From assembly GCA_023052935.1 (NCBI GenBank), contig CM041294.1, positions 154,257,399 to 154,321,398 on the forward strand: a DNA stretch of 64,000 bases. The letters are read 5' to 3'. Origin of the DNA: Piezodorus guildinii (Eukaryota > Arthropoda > Insecta > Hemiptera > Pentatomidae). Under the pieces are notes generated by a model. It did not search any database and was not told the origin of the DNA. It was given only the letters and a program-made list of their open reading frames with translations. Shown piece by piece: positions 1 to 11,109 of the stretch (its first letter is position 1; each line of letters opens with the position of its first letter). The position numbers and the translations under genes are program-made.

Positions 1-784
1 TGCCACTTATACAAAAATTTCCACTTTATATTAAACAAAAAGTGCTAATTTACGAGACAGTACTGAAACCTACCTGGACCTATGGACTTGAACTATAGAC
101 AACAGCCAAATTTTCGAATGTCAATGCTCCTTATTATGTTAGTGTTTATAAATTATATTGTATCAATATTTCCAAAAATAAATCAAAATATATTCTGTAA
201 AAAAATATTATAACATCAGTTATTACGCTAACCTCACTTATGTCAATTAAAATTCTTTATTATAAATATTGTTGTTTTCTTTCAGCTGTTGACTTTGTAA
301 TATTATCCATCTACTTTAATTACATATGAGGTTGCATTTACTGAAAACGTCATTATTGACGTTAATTCCATTGTTCCTGTTTTTCACCAGGTGCAGTTGT
401 TTTTAAGTGTTGTTGTTTATGTAACTCTTGTTTGTTTTCCGTCTGGAGCTGTAAGTTGTTTGTCAGCCCTAAGGCAGAAATAATCCGTTCTCACCTGTCC
501 TATAATCCAGATCGATTGATTCGTCGCAGAGGCTGCGGAAAATTCGGTGACCGTTGCACCTCTTGACGTATATCAATATTGTGAAAATTTGAAACGTCGT
601 TAGGGTATTTCGCGACGTTAGAGAATATTGGCATAGCCGTGAATAGAATTGACGATAAATTAATAAAAAAAACTAAGGATTTTAGACTTAGTAGACTCAG
701 AAAACTGGGCTACACCACTAACAAATAGAATATAGGATTGTGAACTTAAATATTCAAATTATCAACCCTACCAAATCCCATCAA
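1..784. other. unassigned AT-rich sequence
   Basis: No ORF of useful length, tRNA-like head or terminal repeat was recognised here. The sequence is ordinary AT-rich intergenic or intronic DNA, slightly more GC-rich around 440-560. Confidence 0.5.
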
Positions 785-1470
785 ATTACCTTCATCCTTC
801 GTCGAAAACCTATGTTCGCCTGTCCCACTGTTTTCTTTAACAATATTCCACTCACCTGAGTTGAACAGATCCTGTACCTATTACTCTATCTAGACAAACG
901 TCTTACTTGGAAGCCTCACACTAAACTGAAACGACAAGAAACAGCTCGTAGATACCGCTTTCTACAAAACTTACTGGACAAACGATCAAAACATTCCATA
1001 TACTACAAACAATTAATTTATATTACCATCATTACGCCTATTTGGACATACGGGATTGAGTTATGGGGATCCACCAAACCATCCAATTCTTCCCGCATTC
1101 AATCCTTGCAATCCAATATCCTCTGAAAGATCCTAAACGCCCCTTAAAAATAAAATAATTCATAAAGACCTAAATATCCCATTAGTCGCAGATCTAGCCC
1201 GAACTTGATATTCCTCCTTTTATTCCAAATTACCCGGTCCACTCCAACCCACTCGTCCGCAAACTCTCATCTCCTATTCCTGATCATCTTCCTAGGCGGC
1301 TGAAAAGACGATGGCCTCGAGATCTACTTAGCTGAATAAACTTTGAAGAGCTACCACTGGGTAGTTTCTTCACATGCCTGTATCACGCACACTTGATCTA
1401 TTAGCACATTTACTTAATGTATTTTATTGTATAATACAGTTGTAAATTTCTTTTAAATAATAAAAAAATA
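785..1470 (+). pseudogene. Jockey-like LINE (LINE-J), 3' end of ORF2, 5'-truncated
   Basis: The plus strand reads, through several stops and frameshifts, as the C-terminal part of a Jockey-like reverse transcriptase ORF: a YLDKRLTWKPHTKLKR stretch, then ARRYRFLQNLLDKRSKH, then PIWTYGIELWGSTKPSNSS and RIQSLQSNIL. This order (LDKRLTW, thumb region, YGIELWG, SSRIQSLQS) is typical of insect Jockey-clade elements. It ends in a 3' UTR with the motif acagttgtaaatttc and an A-rich tail, which recurs at six or more other places in this window. The catalytic palm domain (YADD) is absent because the copy is 5'-truncated. It is dead. Confidence 0.85.
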
Positions 1471-2096
1471 TATATATTCAAATTATTTTTAGAGTGCTTC
1501 CATTCCGAAGCTTCTCTACGTGTGTTGTATATTTTTTATATTTCATTCAAATTTACATGTTGCATTACTTGTTATACAGTTGTAAATTTCAATAAATAAA
1601 TATTAAAATAAAATATTCAAATTGTTCAGGGAATTATTATTTCCACTTTTTCCAGGATATACCGCTATGTTTCTTAACAAAACACTAGGAAGAAGAGGAT
1701 CTAAGAAGGCACTGGCCCCAGAACAATATAGCCCAACCTGCTCCAGCTCGATAGGAAGCGGGCAAGATAAGACGACAATAACTCCCCGATGACGCTGGTT
1801 GGAGGTGGACGACCTCGCCGCTCCGGATGTACAGGAATATCCGAGAGGAAACTCTAATCCTTCCGTACGTCTTGTAGGGTCGTCAGGAATAGACTAGGCT
1901 AAAGGTGAGGGATTGGGTGTCGCCGAAGGGTGTGTTGTCTTCCTCCAGAGAGGAGCATCTCAACATGGTTCTCCAGCAGTGGCTCAATAAAACGCAAAAG
2001 AAAACATAAGACAAACATCAAATAAGAAAATGAATTAATGTTAATAGTTGAGAGAAAAGAAATTCATAAGCAAGATATTTCGGAATGGGGAGCCCG
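1471..2096. other. second LINE-J tail fragment, then unassigned GC-richer stretch
   Basis: Around 1545-1612 the LINE-J tail motif (acagttgtaaatttcaataa) recurs, so a second very short 3' end sits directly behind the first. From about 1640 to 2010 the base composition is clearly more GC-rich than the surroundings. Stops occur in all frames and no product was recognised; a decayed exon or retroelement gag piece is possible. Confidence 0.4.
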
Positions 2097-2290
2097 TGAC
2101 TGAGTGACTAGTGCGCTAGACTCTCATGATGAATGTAGTGAGATCGAGTCCTAGTCCCGGCGCATAGTGGGCCAATCAATCACCAATTTAGGTGGACAAA
2201 AGTCAAGTCAAAAGTTTGAAATTTTCTAGTGCTTCACCTTTTTATTATTAGTTGGCAAGACCCTTCGTACTAATATATCCTGCCATACCG
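2097..2290 (+). repeat. SINE-C head (tRNA-derived), divergent copy
   Basis: The start ggggagcccgtgactgagtg matches the head of the SINE-C copy at 56.3 kb, which carries an A-box-like TGGCTGAGTGG and a B-box-like GAGTTCGAATCCC. Here both boxes are mutated (gactgagtgac; gagatcgagtcc). The body after the head differs from the 56.3 kb copy, so this may be a separate subfamily. Confidence 0.5.
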
Positions 2291-3010
2291 TGTTTACAAA
2301 TAAATAGTAAATGAGTGAATCATTCCTGTTCGCACAGGGTGCCTAATAACCGGCAGTTGGATTTTCTTTATTCCATGGTTATTTATTGTGTTCAAGGTGT
2401 ATTTAAAGCAAAGTCTTTTTGCTTTTATTTAACAATGGACATTGCTGAGACAGGTAAGACATCATATTTCCAAACTCGTTATTGAATATACATTGCAATC
2501 TCACCTGTAGAGTTAATTTAGCAATTAGTAAATGTATGCCCCTATTCAATAACGAAAAACTATATAACCTCCAAGTTACCCCAAGGATTTGTTTCATCAA
2601 TCCTTCTAGTATTTAGATATTACAAAGAAGTTTTGCGTTTTGGGTGATATATAATTTTTTTCAGACACAACACTCCGAATAAAAAGGTTTACATTCTTAT
2701 AATTTCAATTATTTCCTAAATGATATAAAATACATTTATTAGCAGGTTTTAGCAACTCCGAGCCATAATTAGATTTTTTTATTATTTTTCCGGTATTCTG
2801 GGACTTCAAACGTAATATATAGGGAATTTTTAGATTTTGACAAATAAATTTGATGTTTGACCACAGTGCGCTAGCCGATCGTGTGAAAAATTAATTAGTT
2901 TTATAATTTTTCTTATATACTTTTTAAATATTTTTTTCCGCAAACTGGGCCCAAAAGGTTAAATATAGACAAGTTTAGGAATTTTGTCCACCAAAATCGG
3001 TCCACTGTGG
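2291..3010. other. unassigned AT-rich sequence
   Basis: No supported feature. Short ORFs in this span are compositional and have no recognisable protein signature. Confidence 0.4.
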
Positions 3011-3214
3011 GGCGGGGCTTTTTTCAAGAATTTAATTAACTGAGATTCACTCACAGCCTCTCTCCCGAGAATGAGACCCGTCAGCCACTCACAAAATTAG
3101 GCGTAGGGAGTGATGATCCTACACTACCTACAAAATGCATCGAGAAACGTTGGGATATTACACCGCGAGCCCTAAGGCCTACACGGGCTGTCGCACCACT
3201 GAAAAAAAATATTT
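3011..3214 (+). repeat. SINE-C body, head missing
   Basis: Matches the body of the 56.3 kb SINE-C: gattcactcacagcctctc, gagacccgtcagcc, cactcacaaaattaggcgta, atcgagaaac and the terminal ctgtcgc-ccactgaa. The tRNA-like head upstream of cggggctt is missing or too diverged to read. Confidence 0.7.
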
Positions 3215-3231
3215 CGGGAGATGTTAAATTA

Positions 3232-3300
3232 AAAAATAATTGGTGTACGCAACACAAGACTTTCACTTACCTCATTAATTAAAATAATTTAAGAATTTAA
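3232..3300 (-). mobile_element. HL element terminal fragment
   Basis: ggtgtacgcaacacaagact followed by ttcacttacct is the non-palindromic terminus of the HL family in minus orientation. It runs only about 70 bp before similarity is lost. Confidence 0.6.
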
Positions 3301-3379
3301 AAGATAATTAATATCGGAAAAAGAATAATGTTGTTTCGATGTACAAATGTACGATATTATATTTACGATATAAAAACAA

Positions 3380-3860
3380 GATAATTTTATTCGAAGTATT
3401 TACCTTCTTTTTCTACACATTTTTCCCAACGTGACACCAACTTTTTTTTCCCCGAACTGAAAAACTCTGAGCTTTGAAGTGAAACAAAATCTGAAAACGC
3501 ACTTTTTACTTGATCATCATTTTTACAAAAGTTTCCTTTGACGAAGTTGTCTAAATTCCTGAACAGGTGGTAATCTGTTGGAGACAAGTCGGGAGAATAT
3601 GGTGGGTGCAGAAGAACTTCGTAGCCCAGTTCTTTCTATTTTTGCCTGGTATGTTTTGAAAAATGGGGTCTTGCTGCCGCTCAGTGAGATCTGGTATGTC
3701 GAGCTTTTTTACTTTCCCAATACGCTTTAAATGTCTGGAAACGGTAGATGCACTTGCATTTAGTTGTGTTGAGAGTCCATTAACTGTTTGGTAGGGGTTT
3801 CCATCTGTTTGAGGACATCGTTGTCTATTACGGACGGAGGTCTTCAAGGTAGAGGACTAT
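3380..3860 (-). pseudogene. mariner transposase, internally deleted
   Basis: Minus-strand reading frames match two ends of a mariner (DD34D) transposase. The N-terminal part has TVNGLSTQLNASASTVSRHL, a helix-turn-helix, followed by DLTERQ. The C-terminal part has, after a frameshift, an SPTDYHLFRNLDNFVKGNF segment and a terminal LVSRWEKCVEKEGKYFE before the stop. In mariners the third catalytic Asp lies in the PPYSPDLSPTDYHLF block; the middle of the protein with the first two catalytic residues is absent. This is a decayed, deletion-derived copy and cannot encode a transposase. Confidence 0.85.
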
Positions 3861-4133
3861 TAACTGTTTACTTTAAATATGTAAACATTCGGAAGAAAAC
3901 AACAGAGACCTGCAAAATCCTTTATGTATTTCAGAAACTATAAAAACGGACATTTCATATGAAACAATCCCATAGTAATAGTGCTAAACTACCTCATTCA
4001 TCGAATCTATGCGAATCAATAAATCTATATATTTTTATTAGATTAAATAAAATAAGAATAGAAATTATCTTCAACAATCAACTGTGTTTATTCGTTTTTT
4101 GTCACTTTACATTACCTTTTATAAGTTTCTACT

Positions 4134-4405
4134 GGGATCACTTGTAGCTGGGTGGCTAGCGTAACAGCCTTCCATGCCAAAGGTCACGGGTTCAAACCCG
4201 CAGGCGGTCCTAGGATTTTTTAATGGGAGTAAAAAATCCTTAGTTACGCCGTCCTTCGGAGAGAACGTTAAAAGGTGGTCCCGAGCCTGTGAGATGTCGT
4301 TAAAGATCCCTATCCTAATAAAACCTGGATAGCTAAAATTTAGGACTCCCACTGTAGCATCGTCCGATTAGCCATGGTAGCATAAAGTGACTTTAAAATA
4401 AATAA
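4134..4405 (+). repeat. SINE-A, complete copy with target-site duplication
   Basis: The head reads cacttgtagctgggtggctagcgtaacag (A-box-like) and ggtcacgggttcaaacccg (B-box-like GGTTCAAACCC), so it is tRNA-derived. The body contains gggagtaaaaaatccttag, gccgtccttcgga, ggtggtcccgagcctgtg, aaaacctggatag and gcatcgtccgattagccat, ending in ataaataaataa. It is flanked by a 13-bp direct repeat ATAAGTTTCTACT at 4121-4133 and 4406-4418, which is LINE-type retroposition. Best copy of the family in the window. Confidence 0.9.
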
Positions 4406-4418
4406 ATAAGTTTCTACT

Positions 4419-5012
4419 TTAATTTATACTTTTGAAATAATTGTTTTTTTTATTGCATAAATCTATAGTTTAATTTAAAAAAAACATCGTGTAAATACTT
4501 TCTTAGGTCACTGTAAATCAATTTCAACTACCGCTTTCGCCTATCAGCTATGAAGTCAACAAGACACCAGACGCTAACATATTTTTTTCTCCTTTACCTT
4601 TCACGAAAAACATAAATAGACGGATAAGACGGGAATTGGCAAACTACGGCCTACTGACCTACTCCGATCACACAGCCTGGCACGCCACACTCACAAAACA
4701 AGGATCACCCCTTCAGCGAGTGACATGACATTTCTCTTTTCACAGGGGCCACCTCGGGGTCAGTATTGTCGAGCCTATTTGCAATTCAATCGACTTCTCC
4801 CATCCTAGGTGAGCTCATATTGAAATTAATTATAAATAAATAATTCATTAATCACAGCCGTAAGAAGATATCTAGGTGCGTGTGTCATTGGGACGGTGTG
4901 ATCCTGTAGTTACAGAAACACAAAAATCTTTAGTTGAATTATTTATTTGGCCGATTCACTTGACTCTTTTTTAATTTTACTTACCTATAGTAGTTCAGTA
5001 CACAGTAAAATA
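4419..5012. other. unassigned sequence
   Basis: No repeat family recognised. 4540-4800 is less AT-rich than its surroundings but shows stops in all frames. Confidence 0.4.
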
Positions 5013-5446
5013 ACGGGCCACTTGTGGTGTAGTGGCTAGCATAAAAGCCTTTTATATCCAACGTCGCGAGTTCAAACGCGGCAAATGACCCGGATTTTTT
5101 ATGATGGAGAAATTTGTTGTCATCAAGAAATAACACACTGATAAGGGAATTTAGGGAACGTTTCGGCTTACATCCGGACCAAGAAAAAATAAGATAATAA
5201 TCAATGAAATTAAAAGAAAAAAATAAGTTGTGTACAACAGTAAGATGTATAAGAAGAACAAAAAAGGGAGTAAAAAATCCTTAGTTATGCCGTCCTTCGG
5301 AGGGGACGCTAAAAAGTGGTCCCGAGCCTGTGCGATGTATTTGCCTAATAAAACCTGGATAAGCAAAATTTAGGACTCCCACTATAGCATCGTCCGATTA
5401 GCCATGGTTGCATAAAGCGACGTTAAATAAATAAACAAACAACAAG
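5013..5446 (+). repeat. SINE-A with a roughly 155-bp internal insertion
   Basis: Head gggccacttgtggtgtagtg plus a mutated B box (gcgagttcaaacgcgg), then, after an interruption at about 5107-5262, the body resumes at gggagtaaaaaatccttag and runs to gacgttaaataaataaacaa. The inserted piece is not related to any other family in this window. Confidence 0.8.
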
Positions 5447-5552
5447 TACAAAAATAAGGTGACAGTAAAAAATTAAAATAATAAAAAAAAATTAATTTGA
5501 TGATTCATGAAGACTATAATGAGACACTAAGCAACTAATTAAAGATTAAAAG

Positions 5553-5706
5553 ACTAGGATTTTTTAAAGGTAGTAAAAAATATTTGGTTATGACGTCATT
5601 TGGAGGTGACGTAAAATGGTGACCCCGTGCCTGTGCGATGCCAGTTACTAGTTTAATATCCCTATCCTAATTAAAACTGGATAGACAAAATCTAGGATTC
5701 CTAGGA
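5553..5706 (+). repeat. SINE-A fragment
   Basis: taggattttttaaaggtagt, then diverged forms of the body (gacgtcatttggaggtgacg, cctgtgcgatgcc, ttaaaactggatagacaaaa). Both head and tail are missing. Confidence 0.7.
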
Positions 5707-6999
5707 TCTAGGATTTTGGAAATTAGAGACCCCATTGCTGTGACACGATAACTTAATCATTTCAATTTTCTTCTATCAATTTGTTTAAAAATTAAATATA
5801 TAATCATAATTATGATAAGAATGGGAAAATGACTCATTATTTTACACTTTCACAATATCACAGTATTTTAATAGTCGAATTTTGTGATATATATCAAATA
5901 CGCATTATTTTTTAATCCGGATTAAGTAAATCTAGATTACGAAATCCCTTTTATGAATACGGATTAGAGATGTTTTAAAAAAAAAAAATTCAAGAAATCA
6001 AGAGTCACTATATTTCGGTCCTCAATTGGGTTGCCTGTGTGCAACAATTTGATTGTGATTACGCCACGCCTTCGATAGGGCTCTGAGTAATACAATGATT
6101 AGTGGAACAGAACAGTAAATAGTATTACAAAAACATTATAAGTGTTTTCGAATAAAACGTTTTTTTTATGAATACAAAGTATTATGTTTACACAAATGAC
6201 AGAGAATTTAATTAATGGGACGATAGATAATAAATTATTTGCTCACGAGGATCATTCAAGTTTTATTGATCTCCTCGAAACAAGAAGTTTAAACGAATTT
6301 CGAAAAATATTTGAGCTATGTAATTTGATAAAAATGTTTATAAAACATACAAAACACGTTTCATAACTGGTTGAAAGATGTTTCAATACAGCAGTACCCG
6401 CCTTACATTTGCATAAAATCATAAAATACAAAATACCTTTTGAAATAACAACCCATAATATGTCATTAAGTCTTATTAGTTGCAGGAATATTCAAAGAGC
6501 AAGGTCAATATGCCAATAAATTTTTATAAGCAGCAATAAAAATATAAAATTTTACTTTACTCCCTTCGCCCAAATATTATATTCTAAATAATCTTTTCCT
6601 GCAAACGTTTTAAAAATTTGTGAATTAACATGTATTTAGAGTGACGTCTAAAAAGTTAAATTTCTATGTTTTTACAGGACATTCCCCACTGATCTAAATG
6701 TTTCCATTCAATATTTTGTTTTCATTGTAAAGACATTTTTTCGTATGATTTGGAACGAAATTAAATGTTAAACCTGATACCTTTAAGGCATGATAGCATT
6801 TCTCCAACGCGTTATTTACATGGAAACGAATAACAGATTTTAGGAGACAACAAAAATTATTATAATAATAAGTCAAAATATCTATTTCGTAAAAGATGTC
6901 CTTTTGTACCTTTTGGTTCATTCTACAACTAAATATGCTAGAATGAAAATTACTTTCTAATGGTAGAAGCATCGTTGACCGTGGATAGAGTATTTTGAG
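5707..6999. other. unassigned AT-rich sequence
   Basis: Contains a 60-codon open frame at 6184-6366 on the plus strand and a 92-codon frame at 6694-6972 on the minus strand. Neither shows a recognisable domain, and both lie in AT-rich DNA where such frames are expected by chance. Confidence 0.4.
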
Positions 7000-7480
7000 G
7001 AGCTATTTTTATGGAGGTGCGGTCATTGAAACACCTCAAAAAAGTAACCTTAATTGTTTGTGCCAACGCTTCGGCCTAAAGTTTAATTGAACTACAACAA
7101 AACTTTTTAATTTTTTTTTTTTTATATCTTTAAATCTTTGTTTACACCTGTTAAGATAATAAAAAATCAGTAAAGTAAAAAAAAAACATGGCAACCACTA
7201 AAAATATATCTATATAAATAAAATAGCAAATATATAGTACATGATAAGGAAAAATACCGAAAATATTAAATAATGAGTTTTTAATCATTTTATATTACGC
7301 CATTTAGTTTAATTGTTTATGACTTGATCATAATGGTATATTATTTTCTTATTAATTATTGCAATATATATTGGGTTTTTTTTTTCCTTTCTTTTAAACT
7401 GTTTATCTTGTTTTTTCGTAGATCTGAAGATGGCCTAAAATTCGGGCTCAATCGTGGACAATATAAATAACTTTTGGTAT
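7000..7480. mobile_element. decayed PH (hammerhead-bearing) element
   Basis: The left end has the PH-end motif ggaggtgcggtcattgaaac and, on the minus strand at about 7058-7082, a decayed hammerhead 3' part (aggccgaagcgttgg). The right end at about 7424-7462 has ctgaagatggcctaaaattc-gggct, the CTGAAGA box with a GGCC-type stem but a ruined GAAAC box. The head-to-head layout matches the better copies at 7.7, 20.5 and 57.9 kb. Confidence 0.5.
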
Positions 7481-7745
7481 TTGGAGTGTTTTGATGAACG
7501 CACTTCCAAACAAATTTAAAAAAGTTTTAGCCACTTCATTTCAACTATGAGAAGTTCCAAGCTATTAACTTGATACTGTTCGGGCTAATCCTGATTTCGT
7601 AAACCCTCTTTGTTTGTTTTTTTGTTAACACTACTTTTATTTTTCATTATTTTCCAAATCACGGAAGACCTCATTTAATTATTAAGGTTGATTTTGGGCT
7701 GAATAAATTCTTCCATAAATACTCAATTTTTTATTTCATCAGTAT

Positions 7746-7779
7746 GACGTTTCGGGATATTCTCCCATCTTCAGAAGTC
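7746..7779 (-). ncRNA. hammerhead-ribozyme-like motif
   Basis: On the minus strand: CTGAAGA, a stem GGGA-gaata-TCCC, then GAAAC and GTC. This fits the hammerhead core CUGANGA...GAAA with a minimal stem III (AC/GU). Activity is not shown. Confidence 0.6.
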
Positions 7780-7904
7780 TTGTTCTTTGAGCAAGAGTAT
7801 TGCTCAGATCTGATGTATTTAAATATTTGACTTCATTTTACTATTTTACCTAGCTAATGTGTGTATTAGTGAAAACGTTTGGAGTACTGAATATATAACA
7901 AGAC

Positions 7905-7936
7905 TTCTGAAGATGGGAGAATATCCCGAAACGTCA
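7905..7936 (+). ncRNA. hammerhead-ribozyme-like motif
   Basis: Same motif as the one at 7746-7779 in the opposite orientation: CTGAAGA, GGGA...TCCC stem, GAAACGTC. Confidence 0.6.
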
Positions 7937-8118
7937 TGATAAAATAAAAAATTGAGAATTTATGGAAGAATTTATTCAGCCCAAATTCAACCTTAATAAT
8001 ACTTTTATTTATTTTTATTAACAACATAAAATAAAAAAATAATAATTAAAAAAAAAAATAACTAGATCAAACGATTCCGACCTCTACATTCCCACCCACA
8101 GAACTAACTAAAAGAGAA

Positions 8119-8472
8119 CAACTAAAGGAGAAAAGTGCAAAAATATTTTTTGTATGCAATTTTTGTGTTATTGAACACAAGAATATTAATATAGATGTAT
8201 AATATACCGTTGGATAGTTGAAGATTTTAGAAAAAAAAAAATCTGATAAACGGAATTGTAAAGCTTAATGGGGAGTCATGAAAAGCTGATAAAACTAACT
8301 GATTGTTGAAGATAAAAATAAAATAGACTATTTAATAAAACACACGTTTCTATTGAATTTCAATTCCATTAATTCTCCAACAATTTATTTTTATCTCTAA
8401 ATACATTTAAAAATTCTTAAATTGATTTTAACAACGGAGGTAAGTGAAAGTCGTGTGTTGCGCGCACCAGAT
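8119..8472 (+). mobile_element. HL element, 5'-truncated (right third)
   Basis: Begins at aactaaaggagaaaagtgca and continues through gtataatataccgttgga to the terminus gaggtaagtgaaagtcgtgt-gttgcgcgcaccagatttt. The palindromic end and GT tract are missing. Older subfamily, since the end reads gcgcgcacc instead of gcccgcacc. Confidence 0.85.
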
Positions 8473-8559
8473 TTTTTTTTAGTTTATTTTTTAATCATTT
8501 GTGAATAAAAATTAATTTTATTGGTCTCTCGACCAGACATGCATATTGAAGTTATTATT

Positions 8560-9441
8560 GTGGATGTAATTAGTTGACCGTTGAGAATTACTGCAAGGAA
8601 TTAGTCCGGGTGGCGGTCATTAAATGAAACAACTAAATAGTTTCAAATATTTATTGTTTGCCAACGTTTCGACCCCCTTTGTGGGTCGTCATCAGGGCTA
8701 AAAAGATACAAAAGAATACAATTTCAATGACATTACATACAATATTATATAACCTATTTAGCTAAAGAATGTCGGTATTAAAATATAACAGAAGAACTGT
8801 ATATGTAAAAAAAACTTAATTAAAATACAATGACTATAGTACAATAATGAAAGTGTTATACAGAAAAAAATGTTCACGAAAAAAAATTTACACAGGTATC
8901 AATAATTTACATGAAATATGAAACATAAAAATATGAAGTTGAGTGTAGATACGTACCGCATGGTGGGAGAATGGAAAATACGTAGGAAAAAAAGTAGAAT
9001 GGAAAGTACGTACCGTATTTATGGACAGGGTCTGACAACAATGACTAAAATTCTTAATACTACCATACAAAGAATCAATGAAATTTAACTTATGATTATA
9101 AAAATGATACAGGATAAAGAAAATCTAATTTAATTCTTGAAATATCACCTATATAATAGTAAGAACAGTGATGGAAGATGTACATGGAGAAAAACTGACT
9201 GTACCTCCCAACTTAATTATCCCTAATTCTGTTAAAGGTATCCAAAGATAACAGGGTGGAAAAATAAAAAATGTAAAATAATAATGGAACATTGTAAAAT
9301 ACACTAATTGGCAAATCTTACAAGTTGATAAAAAAGTTAAATAAAGTTGGAATAAATTGAATAGTGAAGACATTTACTTCAAAGTTGAAACTATTTAGTT
9401 GTTTCATTTAATGACCGCCACCCGGACTAATTCCTTGCAGT
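8560..9441. mobile_element. PH element with 56-bp inverted ends and target duplication
   Basis: The ends are inverted copies of about 56 bp (ctgcaaggaattagtccggg ... tagtttcaa). The left end has an additional leader (tggatgtaattagttgaccg) outside the inverted repeat, as does the 57.9 kb copy. Flanks are tGAAGTTATTATT (8548-8559) and tGACGTTATTATT (9442-9453), an 11/12 direct repeat. One hammerhead motif lies in the left end; the right arm lacks it. The interior of about 700 bp has no recognisable reverse transcriptase. Positions 8698-8855 match the arm of the 57.9 kb palindrome closely. Confidence 0.75.
8661..8698 (-). ncRNA. hammerhead-ribozyme-like motif
   Basis: Minus strand: CTGATGA, stem GACCC...GGGTC, GAAAC, GTT. 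All core positions are intact. Confidence 0.65.
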
Positions 9442-9453
9442 GACGTTATTATT

Positions 9454-9961
9454 ATTATTAAAAAATATATAAATACATAAACATATTAATAAAAAAAAAT
9501 AAACAAGCGCTAGGCGAAACCCTTAGAAATACGTCAGAACCGGAACTAAAATCAACACAGGGGACGACCAAGCCTTTATATCGTTTACACGTTTGATTAG
9601 CAAAGGTATCCGATAACTATATGCGCACCTTTAAACAACTTTATATTCGTGCGTATGCATATATTCCCGCTTTTAGAGCTGTATATCGACAATAGATATA
9701 AATAAATATTGAAGCAAGGAGGTAGAGGTAGTAAATCTTGTGACTAAGAGATGACATCATGGAATGACTCTACGCCAGGGTAGTTACCATTCAACGATCC
9801 TACTCCACAGATGGCTGCCTTCTTATCGCTGGTTTGTTTACAATAATATCGTAAATTACTCTCTATAGGCGCCGATAGAATCAGGTGGTTATATAACTTT
9901 CGGGTTTCAGTATAGGTTCGTCATGCAAGAAAAGACAGTTAAAAGAAACGAAAAATCAAAA
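9454..9961. other. unassigned sequence
   Basis: Nothing recognised. The span is moderately GC-rich around 9500-9590 and 9760-9830 but without open frames. Confidence 0.4.
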
Positions 9962-10015
9962 ATCTTGTGCGTGCAACACACGAATTTAATTCACACCTAT
10001 TGCTAAAATTAATTA
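9962..10015 (-). mobile_element. HL terminal fragment, minus orientation
   Basis: aatcttgtgcgtgcaacaca followed by cgaatttaattcacacct is a diverged HL non-palindromic end. It abuts a plus-oriented HL piece, giving a head-to-head junction. Confidence 0.6.
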
Positions 10016-10021
10016 GAGATC

Positions 10022-11109
10022 TTTAAATGAAAAGTCATATAAAACTGAAATTTTATATTTAAGACCCTGGAGCTACAGCAGCTTTTACACCCGAGATGTT
10101 ACAGCAACTTTATCATAAAAATCAGCTTACCATAAGAGAGACATTATACCATGCGTTTTGCACCTTTTTACGATTTTCTCAAAAACTGCTATAATGATTT
10201 TGATTAAATTCCCTTTATCGATGTAAAATTTAATGGGCATTAATATCAAGTAGGTTACATTCTGATTGAAATTGTCTGACGGGGCTTAAATGTATATGGT
10301 TTAAATTGTTTTCCCTTAAAGTACCTTACATTTTATAGGATTGATAAAAAGCTGCTAAATATAAAAGGTTAAGGAATTTAATAATCGGCTAAAGGAGAAA
10401 AGAGTAAAAATATTTTTTAAATGTTTTTTTATTGAAAATAAGAACAATAATATAGACTTGTAATACACCTTTAGAAAGAGAAAGATTCTAGAAAAAAATA
10501 TTATCATACATACTTAGTTGTAAAAGGTAACGAAAAGCCGATAAAACTAACTGATTGTTTTATCAATACAAGATTACCAGAAGAGTCACTTTATACTATG
10601 CATTTTCATCTTTTTACTTTTTTTCAAAAACGGCTGTAACGATTTTGATTAAATTCACTATGGGCTTTAATATATATAATATGGTTTGATTCAGATTAAA
10701 ATAGTCTAACAGGGCTTAAATGCTGACTTGAGAATGCTCAAAAAATTGAGCATATCATTCTGTTAGCATTAACGGCAAAATATCCAAATTCTGCAAATTA
10801 GATAAATTAAAAGAGAAAAGTGCCAAAATATTTTTTTATAACATTTTTGTGTTTTTTAACATAACAATAGTAATATAGATGTATAATATACTGTTGAAAA
10901 GAGAAAGATTTTAGAAAAAATATTATCATATAAACAAAATTGTAAAAGGTAATAAAAAGTGATGAAAAGCTAATAAAACTAACTGAATGTTGTAAATTAT
11001 TCAATTTAATAGATCAACAATTTATTTTCATCTCTAAATGTATTTTAAAATCCTTAAATTATTTGAAACAACGGAGGTAAGTGAAAGTCTTGTGTTGCCC
11101 GCACCAGAT
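10022..11109 (+). mobile_element. composite HL element (two partly overlapping copies)
   Basis: Starts within the element at tcatataaaactgaaatttt, runs to gccgataaaactaactgatt near 10555, then jumps back to an earlier part of the consensus (attaccagaagagtcacttt) and runs through to the terminus ggaggtaagtgaaagtcttg-tgttgcccgcaccagattt. The internal region is therefore present twice, as expected from nested insertion, template switching or unequal exchange. It belongs to the older, more diverged subfamily. Confidence 0.8.

Larger units (their letters stand above)
7676..8010. mobile_element. PH element, inverted pair with two hammerhead motifs
   Basis: An inverted repeat of about 110 bp per arm (about 7676-7792 and 7895-8010) surrounds a spacer of about 100 bp. 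The outer ends read ttattaaggttgattttggg and its complement. Each arm carries the same hammerhead-like motif, pointing inwards to outwards in opposite senses. No ORF is present. Confidence 0.75.

Noticed and set aside
9149..9373. Hydrophobic 74-codon minus frame as a membrane protein
   Set aside because: Lies inside the PH element and is AT-driven; the matching region in other PH copies is not open.
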